Of a stretch of 64,000 nt of DNA, positions 57,745-64,000 are shown piece by piece. The notes under the pieces were generated by a model. That model searched no databases, was not told where the DNA came from, and saw only the letters and a list, made by a program, of their open reading frames with translations. Every line of letters begins with the position of its first letter. Within the stretch, counting starts at the first letter, position 1. The DNA is from Arthrobacter pascens (lineage in GTDB: Bacteria; Actinomycetota; Actinomycetes; Actinomycetales; Micrococcaceae), in assembly GCF_017052465.1 (NCBI RefSeq), contig NZ_JAFHKT010000148.1:186001-250000 (forward strand). Reading direction: 5' to 3'. The position numbers and the translations under genes were made by a program.

Positions 57745-58923
57745 ACTGCTGTAGCAACGCCTCCCGCCCCGAAGCTGGAACTTCCGCCGCTGAAACTCGG
57801 GCCCATCACCGTGGACACCCCGGTGGTGCTGGCACCCATGGCCGGAATCACCAACACCGCCTTCCGCAGGCTCTGCCGTGAGTATGGCGGCGGCATGTAC
57901 GTGGCGGAGATGGTCACCTCCCGCGCCCTCGTGGAACGCACGCCGGAATCGCTGCGCATCATTTCCCACGACGAGGACGAAAAGGTCCGGTCCGTCCAGC
58001 TCTACGGCGTGGACCCCGTCACGGTGGGCCAGGCCGTGCGGATGCTGGTCGATGAAGACCGTGCCGACCACATCGATCTCAACTTCGGCTGCCCCGTGCC
58101 CAAGGTCACCCGGCGCGGCGGCGGCTCGGCCCTGCCCTGGAAGATCGACCTCTTCACCTCGATCGTGCAGACCGCGGTCAAGGAGGCCTCCAAGGGCGGC
58201 ATCCCGCTGACCATCAAGATGCGCAAGGGCATCGACGATGACCACCTGACGTACCTCGACGCCGGCCGCATCGCCCGCGATGCCGGCGTCGCCGCCGTCG
58301 CCCTCCACGGCCGCACGGCCGCGCAGTTCTACTCCGGCCAGGCAGACTGGTCAGCGATCGCCCGTCTGCGTGAGGCACTCCCCGACATCCCCGTGCTGGG
58401 CAACGGCGACATCTGGTCCGCCGAGGACGCCGTGCGCATGGTCCGCGAAACCGGCGTGGACGGCGTGGTGGTGGGCCGGGGCTGCCAGGGCCGGCCCTGG
58501 CTGTTCGGCGACCTGCAGGCCGCCTTCGAAGGAAGCGACGAGCGGCACCGCCCCGGCCTGCGCCAGGTGGCCGAAGGCGTCTACCGCCATGCCGAGCTCA
58601 TGATCGAGACCTTCGGCAACGACGAATACAAGGCGCTGCGCGAAATCCGCAAGCACATGGCCTGGTACTTCAAGGGCTACGTGGTGGGCGGGGAACTGCG
58701 CGCCAGACTGGCCACCGTGCCCACCCTTGAGGTGCTGCGCGAACTGCTGGACCAGCTGGACATGGACCTGCCGTACCCGGGCATCGATTCGGAAGGGCCC
58801 CGCGGCCGGGCAGGCTCGCCCAAGAAGCCGGCCCTGCCCAAGGACTGGCTGCTCAGCCGGCAGATGGACGCGGACCAGACCCGGGACATCTCCGCCGCGG
58901 AACTGGACGTGTCCGGTGGCTGA
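57742..58923 (+). CDS. dusB: tRNA dihydrouridine synthase DusB
   Basis: A 393-residue flavin enzyme that reduces uridines in the D-loop of tRNA. Family blocks: VVLAPMAGITNTAFR, DLNFGCPVPKVTRRGGGSAL with catalytic Cys117, TIKMRKGI, ALHGRTAAQFYSGQADW, VLGNGDIWSAEDA and VVVGRGCQGRPWLF. The C-terminal helical domain is followed by a ~50-residue tail longer than in E. coli. It overlaps the dGTPase gene by eight bases. Confidence 0.95.
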   Translation: MTAVATPPAPKLELPPLKLGPITVDTPVVLAPMAGITNTAFRRLCREYGGGMYVAEMVTSRALVERTPESLRIISHDEDEKVRSVQLYGVDPVTVGQAVRMLVDEDRADHIDLNFGCPVPKVTRRGGGSALPWKIDLFTSIVQTAVKEASKGGIPLTIKMRKGIDDDHLTYLDAGRIARDAGVAAVALHGRTAAQFYSGQADWSAIARLREALPDIPVLGNGDIWSAEDAVRMVRETGVDGVVVGRGCQGRPWLFGDLQAAFEGSDERHRPGLRQVAEGVYRHAELMIETFGNDEYKALREIRKHMAWYFKGYVVGGELRARLATVPTLEVLRELLDQLDMDLPYPGIDSEGPRGRAGSPKKPALPKDWLLSRQMDADQTRDISAAELDVSGG

Positions 58924-60235
58924 AAGCAGGCTCGCCGAGAACCAGATAATCCCTGCACGCGGGTCGTCCCACTCCCTGCCGGGCTACGGCCCGCACGACT
59001 CGGCCCGCTGGGTGGAGGAACCCCCGAAGAGCACGTACCGCTCCGACTTCGAGCGGGACCGTGCCAGGGTGCTGCACTCGTCGGCGCTGCGCAGGCTCGG
59101 GGCCAAGACCCAGGTCGTGGCGCCGGATACGGACGACTTCGTCCGCACTCGGCTGACGCACAGCCTCGAGGTGGCACAGGTTGGGCGTGAACTGGGGCGT
59201 GCCCTGGGCTGCGATCCGGATGTCGTGGACACCGCGTGCCTCAGCCACGACCTCGGGCACCCGCCGTTCGGGCACAACGGGGAGTCCGCCCTGAACGAGA
59301 TGGCACACGCGATCGGCGGTTTCGAGGGCAACGCCCAGACCCTGCGGCTGCTCAGCCGGCTCGAGCCGAAGGTCCTGGATCCCGAAGGCCGGCCGGCTGG
59401 CCTGAACCTGACCCGGGCGAGCCTCGACGCGGCGGCCAAATATCCGTGGTCCGCCCTGGACGCCCCGGTGATCCACGGGCAGCGGACCAGCAAGTTCGGC
59501 GCTTACGAGGACGACCTTCCCATCTTCAACTGGATCCGCGAAGGGGCGCCCCTGAGGCGGTCCTGCCTCGAAGCCCAGGTGATGGATCTCGCGGACGACA
59601 TTTCGTATTCGGTGCACGACGTCGAAGACGCCATTGTGGCAGGGCACTTCCAGCTGCGCTGGATGGACAACCCGGACCACAGGGCGCGTGTGGTGGGCTA
59701 CGCCAAGCAGTGGTATCTCCCGCACAACGACCCCGCCGCCATCGACGCCGCCCTGGGCCGGCTGGAAGCCACGGACGTGTGGGTCCGGGAGGCCGACGGC
59801 AGCCGCAAATCGATGGCCGCCCTGAAGAACATGACCAGCCAGCTGATCGGCAGGTTCTGCCAGAGCGCGCTGGAAACCACGCGTGCCGTGTACGGGCCGG
59901 AGAAACTGACCCGCTACAACGCAGAGCTCATGGTCCCGGACGAGACCGTCATGGAGATTGCCGTGATGAAGGGCCTGGCCACCACCTTCGTGATGACCAC
60001 GGACCACCGCCAGCCCATCTACGAGCGGCAGCGCGAAGTCCTCCATGCCCTGGTCACGTCGCTGAACGCCTCCGGGGACCGCCACCTCGAGCCGATGTTC
60101 GCCGCTGACTGGCGGGACGCGCCCGACGACGGCGCCCGGCTGCGGGTGGTCATCGACCAGGTGGCCTCGCTGACTGACGGCTCGGCGCTGGCCATGTACG
60201 AGCGGCTCGTAGGCAGCCTGCCGTCCCTGTGGTGA
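58916..60235 (+). CDS. dGTP triphosphohydrolase-like HD enzyme
   Basis: A 439-residue HD-domain nucleotidase of the dGTPase family. Metal ligands: RLTHSLEVAQVG (His), CLSHDLGHPPFGHNGE (His-Asp), and a later DLADDISYSVHD (Asp). It converts dNTPs, typically dGTP, to the nucleoside and triphosphate and so adjusts dNTP pools. The GTG at 58916 overlaps the dusB end by eight bases. It sits directly upstream of dnaG. Confidence 0.92.
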   Translation: MAESRLAENQIIPARGSSHSLPGYGPHDSARWVEEPPKSTYRSDFERDRARVLHSSALRRLGAKTQVVAPDTDDFVRTRLTHSLEVAQVGRELGRALGCDPDVVDTACLSHDLGHPPFGHNGESALNEMAHAIGGFEGNAQTLRLLSRLEPKVLDPEGRPAGLNLTRASLDAAAKYPWSALDAPVIHGQRTSKFGAYEDDLPIFNWIREGAPLRRSCLEAQVMDLADDISYSVHDVEDAIVAGHFQLRWMDNPDHRARVVGYAKQWYLPHNDPAAIDAALGRLEATDVWVREADGSRKSMAALKNMTSQLIGRFCQSALETTRAVYGPEKLTRYNAELMVPDETVMEIAVMKGLATTFVMTTDHRQPIYERQREVLHALVTSLNASGDRHLEPMFAADWRDAPDDGARLRVVIDQVASLTDGSALAMYERLVGSLPSLW

Positions 60236-60275
60236 TGCGGGCCATAGGCCGCTCACCGCGGTTCGTCCCCGGGAC

Positions 60276-60290
60276 TAGGATGGCTTCGTG
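60276..60290 (+). promoter_or_regulatory. Leaderless -10 promoter of dnaG
   Basis: TAGGAT (60276-60281) is a good actinobacterial -10, six bases upstream of the GTG start at 60288, and no Shine-Dalgarno is present. Transcription should begin at the start codon. Confidence 0.55.
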
Positions 60291-62201
60291 GCCGGCCTGA
60301 TCAAACGCGAAGACATCGATGAAGTCCGGCAGCGCACGGACATCAAGGAAGTAGTCGACGGCTACGTCACGCTCAAGGGCGCGGGCCTGGGTTCCTTCAA
60401 AGGCCTGTGCCCCTTTCACGACGAACGCTCGCCGTCGTTCACCGTCCGGCCGCAGGTCGGCCGCTACCACTGCTTCGGCTGCGGGGAGGACGGCGACGTC
60501 ATCTCCTTCGTGCAGAAGCTGGACCACACCTCCTTCCACGAGGCCGTGGAGAAGCTGGCGGCACGGATCGGCTACGAGCTCCGCTACGAGGACGGGGGCA
60601 CCGGCCCCAGCCGCGAGGAAGTGGGCAAGCGCCAGCGGCTCCTGGACGCCCACAAAATCGCCGACGAGTTCTTCCGCGCCCAGCTGCTGACGGCCGGCGC
60701 AGCCGAAGGCCGCAGGTTCCTGCAACTGCGCGGGTTCGACCGCGGCGCCGCTGAGCATTTCGGCGTCGGCTACGCGCCGCAGGGCTGGGACGCCCTCCTC
60801 AAGCACCTCCGCGGGCGCGGATTCACCGATGCGGAGCTGAAGCTGACAGGGATGTTTTCTGCCGGGGGACCCGGTAACCAGCAGAGGATCTACGACCGCT
60901 TCCGGGGCCGCCTCATCTGGCCCATCCGGGACATCGCGGGGGACACGATCGGTTTCGGCGCGCGCAAGCTCTACGAGGACGACCAGGGCCCCAAGTACCT
61001 CAACACCCCGGAAACCACGCTCTACAAGAAATCCCAGGTGCTGTACGGCATAGACCTTGCCAAGCGGAACATCGCCAAGGACCGCCAGCTGGTGGTGGTT
61101 GAAGGCTACACGGACGTCATGGCCTGCCACCTCGCGGGAATTCCGACGGCGGTGGCCACCTGCGGCACCGCGTTCGGTGCGGACCACATCAAGATCGCCC
61201 GTCGGCTGCTGTCCGACGACGGCACCGGGGGAGAGGTCATCTTCACCTTCGACGGCGATGCCGCCGGCCAGAAGGCCGCCCTGCGGGCCTTCGAGGAGGA
61301 CCAGCGCTTCGTGGCCCAGACCTACGTCGCGGTGGAGCCCACCGGCGCGGACCCGTGCGACCTGCGGCAGACGAGGGGGGACGCAGCTGTCCGGGAGCTG
61401 ATCAGTACCCGGCGTCCGCTGTTCGAGTTCGCGATCCGGGCGGCCCTGAGGAGGCACAACCTGGACACCGTGGAGGGCCGCGTCGCCGCCCTGCGCGAGT
61501 CAGCCCCGGTGGTGGCCCAGATCCGCGACGCCGGCATCCGGCCTGCCTATGCCCGGGAGCTGGCCGGCTGGCTGGGCATGTCCGTCGAGGACGTGGGCGG
61601 TGCCGTGGCCGCTGCCGCAAAGCGGGGCTCCCAAGGCCCGCCGCAGAACTCTGCCCTGAATTCTGCCCAGAACTCTACCGTTGGCCTCGCCGCGCTGCCG
61701 GCCTCGGGCGTCACGCCGTCCTATTACCGCCCGGATCCCCGCGATCCGGTGGCGTCCATGGAGCGGCAGGCGCTGGAAGTCGCACTGCAGGAGCCGGGGA
61801 TGCTGGGCGGCGGCATCTGGGAACGGTTCGCCGCAGTCCGGTTCGCCACACCCGCCTACCAGGCGATCCACGACGCGATCCGCGCCACCGGGCTGGCGCA
61901 TGCGGATGATTCCGTGATGTGGGTCGAAAAGCTGCGCCAGGAGGTGCCCGAACCGCTGCAGCCGCTTGTTTCGGAGCTGGCGGTGGTTCCCTTGCCGGCA
62001 CACACGGCCGAGGCCGTGCAGAAGTACTGCCGGGATATCCTGGCCAGGCTTTTTGAACTGCAGATCACGCGCGTGAAGGCAGACAAGATGGGGCAGCTGC
62101 AGCGTCTGGATGCTGCAGCCCACCCGGAGGAGTTCCAGCGGCTCAACCGGGAACTGATGATGTTGGAAATGGAACGCCGCGCGCTGCGGTCGGACGCCTG
62201 A
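60288..62201 (+). CDS. dnaG: DNA primase
   Basis: A 637-residue primase that makes RNA primers for replication. The N-terminal CHC2 zinc finger (CPFHDERSPSF...YHCFGCGEDGD) is at ~40-70. The catalytic core has the TOPRIM motif VVVEGYTDVMACHLAG and FTFDGDAAGQKAALRAF (DxD region). The C-terminal helicase-binding domain covers ~450-637 after an Asn/Ser-rich linker. Length is normal for actinobacteria. It follows the dGTPase gene by 52 bases with its own leaderless promoter. Confidence 0.96.
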   Translation: MAGLIKREDIDEVRQRTDIKEVVDGYVTLKGAGLGSFKGLCPFHDERSPSFTVRPQVGRYHCFGCGEDGDVISFVQKLDHTSFHEAVEKLAARIGYELRYEDGGTGPSREEVGKRQRLLDAHKIADEFFRAQLLTAGAAEGRRFLQLRGFDRGAAEHFGVGYAPQGWDALLKHLRGRGFTDAELKLTGMFSAGGPGNQQRIYDRFRGRLIWPIRDIAGDTIGFGARKLYEDDQGPKYLNTPETTLYKKSQVLYGIDLAKRNIAKDRQLVVVEGYTDVMACHLAGIPTAVATCGTAFGADHIKIARRLLSDDGTGGEVIFTFDGDAAGQKAALRAFEEDQRFVAQTYVAVEPTGADPCDLRQTRGDAAVRELISTRRPLFEFAIRAALRRHNLDTVEGRVAALRESAPVVAQIRDAGIRPAYARELAGWLGMSVEDVGGAVAAAAKRGSQGPPQNSALNSAQNSTVGLAALPASGVTPSYYRPDPRDPVASMERQALEVALQEPGMLGGGIWERFAAVRFATPAYQAIHDAIRATGLAHADDSVMWVEKLRQEVPEPLQPLVSELAVVPLPAHTAEAVQKYCRDILARLFELQITRVKADKMGQLQRLDAAAHPEEFQRLNRELMMLEMERRALRSDA

Positions 62202-62284
62202 AAAGTGTTCGCAGCAGCGGGCGGAACGGACGGCTGATCCGCTCGATTTCGTTTCCCGGCGGGGTGTTTGCTAGGCTTATATCC

Positions 62285-62371
62285 GCTTCATTCCTCCTTA
62301 GCTCAATTGGCAGAGCATTCGACTGTTAATCGAAGGGTTGCTGGTTCAAGTCCAGCAGGAGGAGCGCACAG
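62285..62371 (+). repeat. First copy of an 87-bp perfect duplication with tRNA-Asn
   Basis: Bases 62285-62371 are identical to 62483-62569. The repeat includes the tRNA gene and a few flanking bases on each side; the promoters and terminators outside it differ. The gap 62202-62656 holds only these two units. Confidence 0.9.
62292..62364 (+). tRNA. tRNA-Asn (anticodon GTT), copy 1
   Basis: A 73-base tRNA. The acceptor stem TCCTCCT pairs with AGGAGGA, the discriminator is G, the D-arm GCTCAATTGGCAGAGC and T-arm GCTGG-TTCAAGT-CCAGC are standard, and the anticodon loop CTGTTAA carries GTT. CCA is not encoded. It is followed at once by a strong terminator. Confidence 0.97.
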
Positions 62372-62406
62372 TCCCCGTTCCGGATGTCCGGAACGGGGAC
62401 TTTTTT
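62371..62406 (+). terminator. Intrinsic terminator of tRNA-Asn copy 1
   Basis: GTCCCCGTTCCGG pairs with CCGGAACGGGGAC around ATGT, then six T. A classic rho-independent terminator. Confidence 0.93.
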
Positions 62407-62482
62407 ATACCCTGGCGGGGTATTTCCGGCCGCCGCCGCGCCGATTTCCCATAGCGCCGGAACCTTTGCTAATGTCATACCT

Positions 62483-62569
62483 GCTTCATTCCTCCTTAGC
62501 TCAATTGGCAGAGCATTCGACTGTTAATCGAAGGGTTGCTGGTTCAAGTCCAGCAGGAGGAGCGCACAG
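62483..62569 (+). repeat. Second copy of the 87-bp duplication
   Basis: Identical to 62285-62371; carries tRNA-Asn copy 2. Confidence 0.9.
62490..62562 (+). tRNA. tRNA-Asn (anticodon GTT), copy 2
   Basis: The sequence is identical to copy 1, with the same stems and GTT anticodon. It has its own upstream region and its own terminator, so the two are separate transcription units. Copy number raises tRNA-Asn supply; no integrated element lies between them. Confidence 0.97.
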
Positions 62570-62609
62570 GTCCCGCGGCCGGCTCACAGCCGGCTGCGGG
62601 ACCTTTTTT
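62569..62609 (+). terminator. Intrinsic terminator of tRNA-Asn copy 2
   Basis: GGTCCCGC-GGCCGGCT pairs with AGCCGGCTGCGGGACC around a 3-base loop, then six T. Its sequence differs from terminator 1, so only the core was duplicated. Confidence 0.92.
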
Positions 62610-62656
62610 GTGTCAGGTTTTGTCTCGGCGATTTCTTCGCCAGACGAGGGTCCGCC

Positions 62657-63064
62657 TCAGACGAAGTCCATCTCAACCTGGAGGAACCGCTCGGCCTCCG
62701 CGACGGCTTCCGCGAAGGCCTCGCTCTCGGTGGGAGACGTGCGCGGCTGCCGGGGATGCCACTCGTGCGGAGAAGAGTGCACGCGGGTGAAGCCGCCGTC
62801 GGGCGGGGCGTAGAAGATGCCGAAGCGCTGCACCGGCCATTCCGGTGAGGTCTCCGGGGCCACCAGCAGCGCCGCATTGACCGCGGGGTTGTACCACTGC
62901 GCGATGGGGCGCCTGCGGTCCTCGGTGAAGAGCCCGGCGGCATAGAGAGCTGCCGACTGCGCACTGGTCTGTGTGCACAGCCGGTCCCACCACAACGGCA
63001 GTATGCCGGTGTCGCACCGCTGCCACGTGGCCGGAAGGGGAGGATGATCCTGCCAGTGGGGCAC
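62657..63064 (-). CDS. Hypothetical protein
   Basis: A 135-residue acidic/aromatic cytoplasmic protein. The start is GTG (63064, MPHWQDHPPLPATW). It has many Trp and Pro, no membrane helix and no Cys pair of note. It shows WWDRLCTQTSAQSAALY, a central NPAVNAALLVAPET, and an amphipathic C-terminal helix (EAFAEAVAEAERFLQVEMDF). I do not recognise a family. Codon use matches its neighbours. Confidence 0.65.
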   Translation of the reverse strand: MPHWQDHPPLPATWQRCDTGILPLWWDRLCTQTSAQSAALYAAGLFTEDRRRPIAQWYNPAVNAALLVAPETSPEWPVQRFGIFYAPPDGGFTRVHSSPHEWHPRQPRTSPTESEAFAEAVAEAERFLQVEMDFV

Positions 63065-63113
63065 GTATCAACTTTAACTCTCAGCGGGCGGTGCGGAACA
63101 GATGCCCCTGTCG

Positions 63114-63293
63114 TCAGTTGCGGTTCCAGGGCCCCGGGTTGACCCGGTACAGCAGCGCCGAGCCCACTACAGCGCCCAGGAGGACGCCCACAGCTGCATT
63201 GCCCACCGCCCGGCCCACAAAGTAGCCCGCCAAGGCACCAAGGATCGCTCCGAGGAAGAGCCCACGGCCGTTGCGGTGCGGTTTTCGCGTCAT
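63114..63293 (-). CDS. Small Gly-rich membrane protein (59 aa)
   Basis: A 59-residue open frame, ATG at 63293 to TGA at 63114, starting MTRKPHRNGRG. It has two Gly/Ala-rich membrane segments (GLFLGAILGALAGYFVGRAV and AAVGVLLGAVVGSALLYRV) with GxxxG-type spacing and a basic N-terminus. It is probably a small integral membrane protein of unknown role. It lies 13 bases downstream of the exporter stop and reads in the same direction. Confidence 0.55.
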   Translation of the reverse strand: MTRKPHRNGRGLFLGAILGALAGYFVGRAVGNAAVGVLLGAVVGSALLYRVNPGPWNRN

Positions 63294-63305
63294 GCGGCAA
63301 GCGAA

Positions 63306-64000
63306 CTAGTGGATGGACGGCACGGTTTTGGGCCGGACCACGAGCCACAGCGCTGCGGCGGCCAGGAAGATGCAGCAGGCCTGCACCGCCCCCATCGGAG
63401 TGGCGGAATTCCCGCCGAGCCAGCCCACCACGGGTGAGATGATGCCGGCCATCAGGAACGTGGAGGCGCCCAGCAGTGAGGCGGCCGTGCCGGCCTGGGC
63501 GCCGTGGCTGGCCAGTGCCAGGACCTGCACGCACGGAAAGGTGAAGCCTGTTCCCAGAATGTAGAACCAGAGGGGCACCATGACGCCCCAGAGCCCGAAC
63601 CCCAGCTGGTCGAAGAGGACAATGAGCAGGGCCATGAGGAACATCCAGGCGGTGGAGCCCGCCAGGATCCACTGCGGCGGCACCTTTTTGATCAGCCGCG
63701 AACTGGTCTGCACCCCGGCGACGATGCCCAATGAATTGACCCCGAACAGCAGGCCGTACTGCTGGGGCGTGAAACCAAAAATGTCCTGGAAGAGGAACGG
63801 GGAAGCTGAGAGGTACGTGAACAAGCCTCCGAAGTTCATGCCGCCGACGAACAAAAGGCCAACGAAGATCCGGTCGGAAAAGAGCGTCGCGTACCGCTGG
63901 CGGGCGGTCATCCCGGACTTGCCCCGCTGTCCGCGCGGCAAGGTCTCCCGAACCAGGAACAGGGCCGCGATGATCACTGTGGTGCCGTAACAGGCGAGGA
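63306..64000 (-). CDS. Bcr/CflA-type multidrug efflux MFS transporter, 3' part
   Basis: The C-terminal ~231 residues of a 12-helix MFS drug exporter; the frame stays open through base 64000, so the N-terminal half is outside the window. Visible are GKSGMTARQRYATLFSDRIFVG in the central cytosolic loop, the family run PFLFQDIFGFTPQQYGLLFG, and the final helices (LLGASTFLMAGIISPVVGWLG). The substrate is unknown. Confidence 0.88.
   Translation of the reverse strand, partial: LACYGTTVIIAALFLVRETLPRGQRGKSGMTARQRYATLFSDRIFVGLLFVGGMNFGGLFTYLSASPFLFQDIFGFTPQQYGLLFGVNSLGIVAGVQTSSRLIKKVPPQWILAGSTAWMFLMALLIVLFDQLGFGLWGVMVPLWFYILGTGFTFPCVQVLALASHGAQAGTAASLLGASTFLMAGIISPVVGWLGGNSATPMGAVQACCIFLAAAALWLVVRPKTVPSIH

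Noticed and set aside
62285-62569. Attachment-site pair of an integrated element
   Set aside because: The two identical blocks are only 198 bases apart with no integrase or cargo between them; a plain tRNA duplication is simpler.

Overview
The window is high-GC actinobacterial chromosome, most likely from the Micrococcaceae (Arthrobacter/Pseudarthrobacter type). The grounds are codon use, a SAM-IV riboswitch on metX, the actinobacterial form of NAD-dependent DNA ligase, GatCAB, and frequent GTG or leaderless starts. The placement is inferred from gene content; no 16S gene is present. No phage, transposase or CRISPR array was found. Both ends cut genes: a fibronectin-type-III protein at the left and a Bcr/CflA-type MFS exporter at the right.

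Region 1 (1-17641) is the unusual part. A tightly packed, mostly overlapping operon encodes an extracellular FN3 protein, a MoxR AAA+ ATPase, a DUF58 protein, a membrane transglutaminase-like protein whose catalytic Cys reads Asp, a zinc-ribbon/RDD/FHA membrane protein, a PP2C phosphatase, a second zinc-ribbon/FHA protein, a Ser/Thr kinase with an FN3-like ectodomain, an FHA-like/winged-helix protein, and a 1485-residue FHA/FtsK-SpoIIIE triple ATPase built like EssC of type VII secretion. An Ala/Pro-rich, wall-spanning membrane protein follows. I read it as a phospho-regulated type-VII-like export or envelope system. No WXG100 substrate or EccB/D/E-type partner lies in the window.

Region 2 (17.7-30.6 kb) is housekeeping and small-molecule genes: ligA, an inositol-monophosphatase-family enzyme, a GNAT, a RidA-family protein, a DpiBA/CitAB-type two-component pair divergent from a CitMHS citrate carrier, gatCAB, and a secreted basic-tailed protein.

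Region 3 (30.6-37.9 kb) is amino-acid catabolism: a LysR regulator divergent from tdh-kbl (threonine to glycine), a DAO-type FAD oxidoreductase, an imidazolonepropionase-like amidohydrolase, a DeoR regulator and a histidine phosphatase. Region 4 (38-41 kb) has a CPBP membrane protein, a VOC protein and SAM-IV/metX.

Region 5 (41.3-47.4 kb) is a catabolic island: an MHS-family symporter, a Zn-alcohol dehydrogenase, a LysR regulator, 3-hydroxyisobutyrate dehydrogenase and methylmalonate-semialdehyde dehydrogenase. A shared 7-4-7 dyad lies upstream of the symporter and of the lysR/dehydrogenase promoter region.

Region 6 (47.4-64 kb) is mixed housekeeping: a SHOCT protein, an AlkZ-like protein, an esterase, an S4 protein, a DMT transporter, glyS, a GNAT, a lipid acyltransferase, DUF1295, an alpha/beta hydrolase, YibE/F, dusB, dGTPase and dnaG. 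Two tandem identical tRNA-Asn genes with classic terminators, two small unknowns and the truncated exporter follow. Several gene ends carry strong hairpins without a U-tract.
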